DNA of 64,000 bases, taken from Limnephilus marmoratus. Lineage: Eukaryota; Arthropoda; Insecta; Trichoptera; Limnephilidae. Within the stretch, counting starts at the first letter, position 1. Each line of letters starts with the position of its first letter. The position numbers and the translations under genes were made by a program. This document shows, piece by piece, positions 55,015-64,000 of the stretch. Where the stretch lies: assembly GCA_917880885.1 (NCBI GenBank), contig OU862927.1, forward strand, positions 20,105,450-20,169,449. Direction: 5' to 3'. The notes below the pieces were generated by a model. The model was not told the origin of the DNA. It did no database searches and was given only the letters and a program-made list of their open reading frames with translations.

Positions 55015-57957
55015 CTAGGTTTTGCCCGTTGCAGAAGCAACTGACGGGTTAAAACACTTTGCGATTTGCGTGTGAATGTGGATGAAGCGAGGAGGAGTGT
55101 GTGTTAAATTAATTATATGAAGAAACCTGAGGTTACAGTGACTTTGCAACGCATGCCGGGTACCCGTTGTATATAATGTTATAATATAGTGCAGGCATTT
55201 GCAAGGCGCTTGCATAATAATGTAGTTTCCCTGAACTTGGAATGGAATACAGTTAAGTTGATCCCGAGGTTACAGTGATGTTGCAACGCATGCCGGGAAC
55301 CCTTTGTATATAATGTTATAATATAAAACAGGCGTTTGCAAGGCGCTTGTATTATAATGTAGTTTCTCGGAACTTAGAATGGAACCATTACAGTTAAGTT
55401 GACCCCGAGGTTACAGCGATCTAGCAACGCATGCCGGGTACCCTTTGTATATAATGTTATAATATAAAGCAGGCGTTTGCAAGGCGCTTGCATTATAATG
55501 TAGTTTCCCGGAACTTGGAATGGAACCATTACAGTTAAGTTGACCCCGAGATTACAGTGATGTTGCAACGCATGCCGGGTACCCGTTGTATATAATGTTA
55601 TAATACATTGCATGCGTTTGCAAGGCGCTTGAATTATAATGTAGTTTCCCGGAACTTGGAATGGAACCATTACAGTTAAGTTGACCCCGAGGTTACAATG
55701 TTGTTGCAACGCATGCCGGGTACCCGTTGTATATAGTGTCATGTAGAAATACAAATCCCCAAAGTTGACCTTTATTGGATAACCAACACCTCTGCCATAG
55801 GTCACCTCAAGTGGTTGGCTACGTTTGGTGATTTAGTAGGCGTGCCCGGGTTCATGGGGTGAGGTCTGCCTAGGTCTTGGAGGGACCCACCCCTTAAACC
55901 CTTTTCCTTTCCAAAACTCTCATCTCCTTCCTTTCCTAAAAAAAATCCTCCACACAGCATCCCCAAAGATGACATAGGACCTGAGGGAAATTATTTTCCC
56001 CACGGCCTCCTGTGCAGAGCTCATGTAAAAAAAAAAATTAAATGCATATAAATTCACCTTTCCCAAAAAGCCAGAAATAATTGAAAAAAACATGTTCTTA
56101 ATATATTTTCCCTTGCTTAGTTCTGCACTCCTGGCATTTATCCTTTTAAAATTTCGTTTTATTCGAGTAAAAAAAGAACAGAAAAAATATTCTTTCATAG
56201 CGTACTCTATTCCCCCCCCCCCTTCCTCCATCCCGCAAAACCCCCTCCCGGGTTCCCCTCCCCCTTCCCAGGTTACCCTCCCCCCACCCTGGTTTTCATC
56301 CCCCCTCTTTTTTAACCAACACCTCTGCCATAGGTCACCCTAGGTGATTCGCTACGCTTAGTGATTTAGCAGGGGTGCCCGGGTTCATGGGATGAGGTGT
56401 GTCTAGGTCTGATGATCAGGACACACTGAAGCCCAGATTCCTACCCACCCCTTAAACCCTTTTCCTTCCCAGAACTCTTCTCTCCTTCGTTTCCCTAAAA
56501 GACGAAGCGAGCAGGCGTGTTAAATTAAATATATGAAGAAAAAACGATGTCTGAATGCGGATGAAGCGAGGAATAAGCGCATACAAAGGGAACAGGTAGT
56601 CGACCGCTCCCCCAAAATTTCATCGCAATCGGATGAACGGTTTAGCAATGCATAATTTCATGATACCAGAGCTCACTATTTGTAGTTGTATTGCAAGTAC
56701 TAAGTAGGTACTTTGTTGTAATATTTCACCAAAACGACGCCATTATGTTGTTGAGCATAAAATAATTTTATAAAAACTTCTTTTCAGCACAAATAATTTT
56801 ATTCAATATCATGTTTTATTTTTAAAGGATAAAAGTCCCTGCAAGAAAGTACCTACCTAGAACAGCGTAATATATATATTTGTGTTATTTCACAATATCC
56901 AAAAAGAACCACGCTTTATTCATAAATAATCTGCACATTTAAAAATAACATAACATAAAAATAATAAGGCTGGGTTGTTTAAAAAAAATAATTGACAATT
57001 TTACAAATTTTTCTTGTCAATTTTCAGTTCTAGAAAGTTCCGTAATTATTTCAGTTTTGTGATGTAACTGGCCTTTATTGAGAAAAAACAGAATTTGAGT
57101 AGAACCAACACAGAACGTGAAAATTAACTTAAAAAAAAAAATTGAATTATTTAGTATCATCGAAACAACCTTACCTTAGTTTTTATTGCATTAAAACCTA
57201 ATTCGTTGTGTAGGTACCCATTCAGGTAGGTACCTGCGCATTTCCTTAGATTCCGGCAATCTTTGCTGTTTTCATCATATTTGCAATACTACCGAAATAA
57301 GTAGGTACCTACCCGGAATGAATAACGTGTTAATTTGAACTGGCCAGGAATATTTTAACTTCCGATGGAATCTGTGAGCGCGTGTTTTGATGATTTTTTT
57401 TCGGAAAATTTCGAGTTTTGTCAGCATCTCCTGACATATTTTATATGAGAATCGTATGTTTTATTGTTATTAAAAGTTGCGGAATCTCTCAGGCTATCGT
57501 ATTTTTAAAAAACATCTAGCCCGGAATCGGTTTTTCGGCGGCAATGTGGTTTTCCGAAAAACAACGACCCAAACCGCCGAGAGTTCCGTTTTGTTAGGCT
57601 AAAACTTTGACATTTGAGATCTGCGTCAACGGTCCTAGCATTTTCCTTTGTGAAATAAGCGGGTTTTTTCGTCATTTTTTTTTTTTCAAACGCCATCTGT
57701 CGGCGGGAAATACAACCGAGCCGGATCGAGTGATTCGAGTAGAGCTTCTAGTGTTCGCCGCCGATTCGTATAGGAGAATAAATCCCTGTATATATTTCAT
57801 TTTGTCGAAAAAAAAAAACTCCCGGCTTCCTTGTCTGAATTTGCTTCAACCGAAAGTGAACCTTGAGGTGGGTGAAACGTTAAGGGCGTACTGGTCGTTT
57901 TTGCGTCGACAAAAAAGTGCGCGGAAAAAGACCTCTCCCAAAACCAAACAATACTAT
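55015..57957 (-). mobile_element. Helitron-like element, copy 5
   Basis: CTAG at 55015, hairpin, then five array units lengthened to about 139 bp (55125-55740). Family B SINE-like sequences follow at 55752-56037 and 56305-56505, then the body with GGTTTAGCAATGCATAATTT, TAGGTACCTACC and the 5' end CCAAACAATACTATATATA. By eye it is nearly identical to copy 6. Confidence 0.65.
55752..56037 (+). mobile_element. SINE-like family B with internal deletion (in copy 5)
   Basis: CCTTTATTGGATAACCAACA, CTGCCATAGGTCACC, CCAAAGATGACATAGGACC and GAGCTCATGTAAAAAAA. The middle is shorter than in the copy at 58709, which keeps a GGACACACTGAACCCC segment. A second, 3'-truncated family B piece lies at 56305-56505, after a C-rich stretch (56212-56310). 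Confidence 0.75.
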
Positions 57958-57962
57958 ATATA

Positions 57963-60950
57963 CTAGGTTTTGCCCGTTGCAGAAGCAACTGACGGGTTAA
58001 AACACTTTGCGATTTGCGTGTGAATGTGGATGAAGCGAGGAGGAGTGTGTGTTAAATTAATTATATGAAGAAACCTGAGGTTACAGTGACTTTGCAACGC
58101 ATGCCGGGTACCCGTTGTATATAATGTTAAAATATGGTGCAGGCATTTGCAAGGCGCTTGCATAATAATGTAGTTTCCCTGAACTTGGAATGGAATACAG
58201 TTAAGTTGATCCCGAGGTTACAGTGATGTTGCAACGCATGCCGGGAACCCTTTGTATATAATGTTATAATATAAAACAGGCGTTTGCAAGGCGCTTGTAT
58301 TATAATGTAGTTTCTCGGAACTTAGAATGGAACCATTACAGTTAAGTTGACCCCGAGGTTACAGCGATCTTGCAACGCATGCCGGGTACCCTTTGTATAT
58401 AATGTTATAATATAAAGCAGGCGTTTGCAAGGCGCTTGCATTATAATGTAGTTTCCCGGAACTTGGAATGGAACCATTACAGTTAAGTTGACCCCGAGAT
58501 TACAGTGATGTTGCAACGCATGCCGGGTACCCGTTGTATATAATGTTATAATACATTGCATGCGTTTGCAAGGCGCTTGAATTATAATGTAGTTTCCCGG
58601 AACTTGGAATGGAACCATTACAGTTAAGTTGACCCCGAGGTTACAATGTTGTTGCAACGCATGCCGGGTACCCGTTGTATATAGTGTCATGTAGAAATAC
58701 AAATCCCCAAAGTTGACCTTTATTGGATAACCAACACCTCTGCCATAGGTCACCTCAAGTGGTTCGCTACGTTTGGTGATTTAGTAGGGGTGCCCGGGTT
58801 TATGGGGTGAGGTCTGCCTAGGTCTTGGAGGCGGATGCCCAGGACACACTGAACCCCAGATTCCTACCCACCCCTTAAACCCTTTTCCTTTCCAAAACTC
58901 TCATCTCCTTCCTTTCCTAAAAAAAATCCTCCACACAGCATCCCCAAAGATGACATAGGACCTGAGGGAAATTATTTTCCCCACGGCCTCCTGTGCGGAG
59001 CTCATGTAAAAGAAAATTAAATGCATATAAATTCACCTTTCCCAAAAAGCCAGAAATAATTGAAAAAAAACATGTTCTTAATATATTTTCCCTTTCTTAG
59101 TTCTGCACTCCTGGCATTTATCCTTTTAAAATTTAGTTTTATTCGAGTAAAAAAAGAACAGAAAAAATATTCTTTCATAGCGTACTCTACTCCCCCCCCC
59201 CCCCTTCCTTCATCCCGCAAAACCCCCTCCCGGGTTCCCCTCCCCCTTCCCAGGTTACCCTCCCCCCTCCCTGGTTTTCCTCCCCCCTCTTTTTTAACCA
59301 ACACCTCTGCCATAGGTCACCCTAGGTGATTCGCTACGTTTAGTGATTTAGCAGGGGTGCCCGGGTTCATGGGATGAGGTGTATCTAGGTCTGATGATCA
59401 GGACACACTGAAGCCCAGATTCCTACCCACCCCTTAAACCCTTTTCCTTCCCAGATCTCTTCTCTCCTTTGTTTCCCTTAAAGACGAAGCGAGCAGGATT
59501 GTGTGTTAAATTAAATATATATGAAGAAAAAACGATGTCTGAATACGGATGAAGCGAGGAATGAGCGCCTACAAAGGGAACAGGTAGTCGACCGCTCCCC
59601 CAAAGTTTCGTCGCAATCGGATGAACGGTTTAGCAATGCATAATTTCATGATACCAGAGCTCACTATTTGTAGTTGTATTGTAAGTACTGAGTAGGTACT
59701 TTGTTGTAATATTTCACCAAAACGACGCCATTATGTTGTTGAGCATAAAATAATTTTATAAAAACTTCCTTTCAGCACAAATAATTTTATTCAATATCAT
59801 GTTTTATTTTTAAAGGAAAAAAGTCCCTGCAAGAAAGTACCTACCTAGAACAGCGTAATATATATATTTTTGTTATTTCACAATATCTAAATAGAACCAC
59901 GCTTTATTCATAAATAATCTGCACATTTAAAAATAACATAACATAAAAATAATAAGGCTGGGTTGTTTAAAAAAAATAATTGACAATTTTACAAATTTTT
60001 CTTGTCAATTTTCAGTTCTAGAAAGTTCCGTAATTATTTCAGTTTTGTGATGTAACTGGCCTTTATTGAGAAAAAACAGAATTTGAGTAGAACCAACACA
60101 GAACGTGAAAATTAACTTTAAAAAAAAAATTGAATTATTTAGTATCATCGAAACAACCTTACCTTAGTATTTATTGCATTAAAACCTAATTCGTTGTGTA
60201 GGTACCCATTCAGGTAGGTACCTGCGCATTTCCTTAGATTCCGGCAATCTTAGCTTTTTTCATCATATTTGCAATACTACCGAAGTAAGTAGGTACCTAC
60301 CCCGAATGAAAAACGTGTTAATTTGAACTGGCCAGCAAATATTTAAACTTCCGATGGAATCTGTGAGCGCGTATTTTGGTGATTTTTTTTCGGAAAATTT
60401 CGAGTTTCGTCAGCTTCTCCTGACGTATTTTATATGAGAATCATATGTTTTATTGGTGTTAAAAGTTGCGGAATCTATCCGGCTATCGTATTTTCAAAAA
60501 ACATCTAGCCCGGAATCGGTTTTTCGGCGGCAATGTGGTTTTCCGAAAAACAACGACCCAAACCGCCGAGAGTTCCGTTTTGTTAGGCTAAAAATTTGAC
60601 ATCTAAGATTTTGACCATAGACCTAGCATTTTCCTTTGAGGAAAATGCTAAGTCTTTTTTTGTCATTTTTTTTTTGAAACGCTATCTGTCGGCGGGAAAT
60701 ACAACCGAGCCGAATCGAGTGATTCGAGTAGAGCTTCTAGTTTTCGCCGCCGATTCGTATCGGAGAATAAATCCCTGTATATATTTCATTTTGTCGAAAA
60801 AAATTTGCTTACAGTTTTCAGTCCCAATTTGCTTCAACCGAAAGTGAACCTTGAGGTGGGTGAAACGCAAAGGGCGTACTGGTCGTTTTTGCGTCAACCA
60901 AAAAGTGCGCGGAAAAAGACCTCTCCCAAAACCAAACAATACTATATATA
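57963..60950 (-). mobile_element. Helitron-like element, copy 6
   Basis: CTAG at 57963 with hairpin, five roughly 139-bp units (58075-58685), the same nested family B pieces (58709-59012 and 59290-59485) and C-rich stretch as copy 5, then the shared body. The 5' end ACAATACTATATATATATA is at about 60950, after which family sequence stops. This defines the outer 5' boundary of the cluster. Confidence 0.65.
58709..59012 (+). mobile_element. SINE-like family B (in copy 6)
   Basis: Same insertion point and sequence as 55752-56037 in copy 5, but retaining GGACACACTGAACCCCAGAT that copy 5 lost. Ends GAGCTCATGTAAAAG. Confidence 0.75.
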
Positions 60951-61400
60951 TATATCCATTTTATCACAGGGTCTGAAAGGGTTAAAATTTCAAGTTACGT
61001 GCACACAGCGCGACAGCCGACGAACGACTGACCATAAATATACTAACCCCTAGATCGATCACTTAAGGCTTTTTCCTCCTAGCGGTTTTCGTCACCAACT
61101 TAACCAGACCACCCCCCCTCGCCCTTCCCGCACCTGCCAGCAGTAATAGACTAAAGATAGAGGAAACTTATTTGTCTACCATAGACAATATAATCGCTCT
61201 CGACCTACTTCATTAGCCCAATAAATTATTTAAGAACAAAATTATTGGAATCAGGAAAATGTTACATTAGACAAATGAAACACTCTAAGAACATCTTTAA
61301 ATATGTTTATTTTCAGTAAAGACAATTGATAATAAATAACACATAAGACAATTGATAATAAAACATAACACAAAAACTAAGGTATCCTAACCGACCTAAC
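60951..61400. other. Unannotated DNA
   Basis: GAAAGGGTTAA at 60987-60997 looks like one piggyBac-type end, but the element would have to lie to its left, where Helitron-like sequence is. ACAATTGATAATAAA is tandemly repeated at 61322-61366. No gene is seen. Confidence 0.35.
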
Positions 61401-61406
61401 CTCAAA

Positions 61407-61586
61407 TTAATTTACGGACGAATGCTGAATGTCGATGTCCTGGTACTGGTTCTGATCCTGGTCATCTTGTAGATACTCCACTGACCAGCTCTCTTCACCT
61501 TCACCGTCAGACTCCCATTTGACATCGGAAATGTCTCCTTGCAGTGCAATAGTTATTTCTTCATGTGACAAACCTCTAACAGCCAT
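61407..61586 (-). CDS. Small acidic ORF, 59 codons, transposase-N-terminus-like
   Basis: ATG at 61586 to TAA at 61407. It reads MAVRGLSHEEITIALQGDIS, then DVKWESDGEGEESW and a Q/D-rich tail ending HSSVN. The LS.EEI..AL...D(I/S)SD opening followed by an acidic stretch resembles the start of piggyBac-type transposases and some host transcription factors. That resemblance is weak and is inference. Upstream on the minus strand is CTATATATAA about 40 bases before the ATG, and TTTTTATAG directly abuts it, which could be a 3' splice site. There is no downstream catalytic domain in frame. It could be a truncated transposase, a terminal exon, or chance. Confidence 0.35.
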   Translation of the reverse strand: MAVRGLSHEEITIALQGDISDVKWESDGEGEESWSVEYLQDDQDQNQYQDIDIQHSSVN

Positions 61587-61599
61587 CTATAAAAATGAT

Positions 61600-62040
61600 A
61601 ACAATAAGTTATATATAGTCTACCGGAAAACATTAAAATAAAATACATCTTGAAAGAATCAAATTAAAATACGTAAAGCAATACAAAAGGCCAAAACAAG
61701 AAGCCAATGCGCCACCACATGAACATGAACGCTTTTAGCGAAAACAAAATGAAAAACCAATGTTTTTGAATGGAAATCATATTTATCGATCAGATAAAAC
61801 ATCTATATACAGTATAATTATTATTTTCAACAGAAAAATGCTATATCTTACCTTGTTATGCAGAAAACCAAGACCGTTAAATGCTATCAAAAACGCCATT
61901 CGAAATAGAAATATTTTGTGTTGCCAGTACGCGATTTGTTATTTACCTTATAAAACATATCTTTCACAAGCGATACGCAGAATACGGGGCTGTTTGTTTC
62001 ATAAAATCAAGAGATTTTAATTTTCATCCATCAAATGACC
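61600..62040. other. Unannotated DNA
   Basis: Short open frames with no known motif; no repeat recognised. Confidence 0.35.
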
Positions 62041-62041
62041 T

Positions 62042-62455
62042 GACGACCTCCGTAGTCCAGTGGGTAAGACTCTTGACTCACGATCCGGAGATTGGGGTTC
62101 GAACCCGGCATGCGAAAGTAAATTTTATTTGATTAATTTGTGTTATTTCACAATTAATTCATTTAAAATAATATATAGTATATTTGCGGCATGTTCCAGT
62201 GTGGAAGATACTATCAGTATCGCCCTGGTGTAAGACCACCATTCAGAATTGAAACGTTGCTTGAAAATGGCTTTAGCCGTGTTTGGTGACCAGATCTGAA
62301 TAGCCAGGTACTTCCCAACCCTCCTCTTCCCCACCTCCTTCCCCTTCTCACTACCTTCAGCCTCACAACATACCTAATTTGGGGAATGCCATAGTCTCAC
62401 TGGCTTCAGACGGGAGCAGTTGAGATTCTTGTGCGGTATTCACTGTAAAAAAAAA
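62042..62455 (+). mobile_element. tRNA-derived SINE (family A), full length
   Basis: A box TAGTCCAGTGG and B box GGTTCGAACCC, body as at 35036, and a 9-A tail at 62447-62455. It differs from 35036 by scattered substitutions and a few indels. Confidence 0.9.
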
Positions 62456-62579
62456 TCCTTTTCTTCAAGATCTTGTGATATATTTAGAAAATCAAAACCA
62501 AAACAAATTGAAGCTATATGCATCAGATGTTCTCGGAAATTAAAAAAAAAATCTACAACTTCAAGAGTCCACTAATTTT

Positions 62580-63260
62580 TCCAATAGAGAACTCCAGTAC
62601 ATTTTTTTTATTCTTTTTAATAAATAATGACCTTCTAACTTAAATAACTGCACCTTTATTTTTATTTTTAAAGTTAGTTATAATAGTTAAAATAATTGTT
62701 AAAGTTTTAATTTTTCAAGACCCCTCCGAAAACCACCGATGTATGGTGAATCGTGTGTCGTCATCACTCCTGAAAAATTAGTATAGGATTGGGCAATCAG
62801 CTGATCTACTGCCGCCATTTTGAATTCCGTTCTTCGAAGTATTCTCCCTAGAAATAGCATTACTATTTTTTTTTGTACAGTAGTTTTTTTAACATTTTCA
62901 ATAATAGAGATAATCTAATAAGAGATGCCTTATAAACACAACAACTAAATATCTATAAACAGTATAAAATAACGAATAACATGAAATGTTGTTAGTACTG
63001 ATGGCTTATGTCATACCTACATAATCAAAGTTTCAATACAATGATTGGTGACGCGTGACGTCAGCACTAACCATTTCAGTAATACCAACTTTACAGTGTG
63101 TTTTGACGAGAGGTTTAAAAATGCACTTTTTAATAAATTTTTAAAACTTTACGTTTAATATTATGAAATAAAACTTATATATTCAGAATCAGCGTTCATT
63201 GGTCTGTATGAACATATTTTTTTTAAAGCCATAATATTTTTCACTGGAGTTCCTTATTGT
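62580..63260 (+). repeat. Dispersed repeat family E (copy 2)
   Basis: Collinear with 33290-34065, ending at the same TTTTTCACTGGAGTTCCTTA. It lacks the 34-bp palindrome segment of copy 1. Confidence 0.75.
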
Positions 63261-63740
63261 GAAGGCACAAGTCGTTGCAGCAAGTTTTTGTACAATAAAA
63301 ATAAATCCTCAAATAAGAAGTGTGCGAGTGCTCCGTGTATACGATGTAATAAAAATTTAAAAAAATATATGGAATCACAAAACCCCCAAAAATACCACAA
63401 AAAATACCCCAAAACACCTATTAAACCAGTAAAAAAATCCCATCTCACTTATTTTACCCCTAAGTTGGCAACCCTGAGCGAGAGATGGTGAAAATCAAAA
63501 ATTACAAACCTATCTTTACAGCTCCATCTATGAAACTTTATCTATGTGTGACAGCACTTTTACGTCACGGACCACGGTTGAAAAATTTGAACGAAGTGAT
63601 ACGCCCCTGCGACTGACTATGGGCGGTGTAACACAGCGGTGGTGAAGGGACCGAAGAAGGGGGCGGGGTATGCGCAATACGAACCAAATTTCGTACTCTC
63701 CCAAGTTGATCTAAAGGTGGACGGAGAATAGACGTATTTA
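63261..63740. other. Unannotated DNA
   Basis: No gene. TTCTCCGTCC/GGACGGAGAA near 63720 also occurs near 34712, hinting at another shared repeat. Confidence 0.3.
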
Positions 63741-63744
63741 CTCT

Positions 63745-64000
63745 TTACAACAACAAAATATAAATGGATTTCAAAAGATTGTTCTTTTATCTAGCATTCG
63801 CATGTTTTAAATTTTGAGAAAAAATGTTTATTTTTAGTGTAATAAGGTATACCATAGGGCGTTGGCAGATTTGTTAAATTTTCAAAAAAGATTTTGTATT
63901 ATACCACACCCATTTCAAATCATATAATCATTAAGTAAAATAAATCGATACATTATCTGGGTATCGCATGTTTTAGAATTTTAATTTTAGTTTAAATGAA
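63745..64000 (-). repeat. Dispersed repeat family D (copy 2, inverted)
   Basis: Reverse complement of 25480-25735 over about 255 bp. It continues past the window edge. Confidence 0.75.

Noticed and set aside
55374..55805. 143-codon minus-strand frame (and its twin at 58322-58753)
   Set aside because: It is only the translation of the 139-bp repeat array of the Helitron-like copies. It repeats every 46 residues and has no start context or known motif.
60970..60997. piggyBac end (GGG-TTAA)
   Set aside because: No partner terminus, and the orientation would place the element within the Helitron-like copy, away from the acidic ORF.

Overview
This window is almost entirely non-coding, AT-rich, repeat-dense eukaryotic DNA. 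It fits an insect nuclear genome. The evidence is a tRNA-derived SINE family with perfect pol III A and B boxes, a deleted mariner, hAT-like and PIF/Harbinger-like MITEs, fragments of LINEs and of a Penelope-like element, an arthropod-type TATA plus TCAGT core promoter, and a tandem cluster of Helitron-like (Helentron/HINE-type) elements. The order is not resolved. The common GTAGGTACCTAC palindromes and the CTAG-GTTTTGCCCG Helitron terminus recall Lepidoptera and some Hemiptera, but I cannot decide. I found no complete host gene, rRNA gene, canonical tRNA gene or CRISPR array.

Layout. 1-9 kb: a MITE at the left edge, a G-tract MITE, a minus-strand SINE, a tRNA-like sequence beside a LINE 3' coding fragment, and a 1.16 kb hAT-like element (8-bp target duplication) carrying a promoter-bearing module. 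9-15 kb: long stretch with nothing I recognise. 15-30 kb: Penelope-like debris, including a GIY-YIG endonuclease frame inside a Harbinger-type MITE, a foldback repeat, LINE tails, a mariner whose catalytic centre is deleted, two more MITEs, and a roughly 114-bp tandem array rich in CCAAT-type motifs. 30-35 kb: a LINE reverse-transcriptase fragment inside a MITE, a minisatellite split by a LINE, and a dispersed repeat carrying a perfect 34-bp palindrome.

35.9-42 kb and 50.6-60.95 kb hold the dominant structure: head-to-tail copies of a Helitron-like element. Each has a 3' hairpin and CTAG on the minus strand, a central array of about 125-bp (later about 139-bp) repeats, a body with TAGGTACCTA palindromes, and a TATATAGTATTG end abutting the next copy. 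The last two copies (55015-57962 and 57963-60950) look nearly identical, shared SINE insertions included, so they were duplicated as a block. Between the two clusters (42-50 kb) are nested SINEs, a LINE tail with a frameshift, another Harbinger MITE, a 215-bp palindrome with Penelope-like ends, and an 886-bp hAT-like element that split a SINE. The right end (61-64 kb) has a 59-codon acidic ORF, a SINE, and second copies of two dispersed repeats.

Nothing here works as an operon or pathway. The content is layered transposon history, and several nestings give relative ages. All family names come from motifs and structure read by eye; no database search was run.
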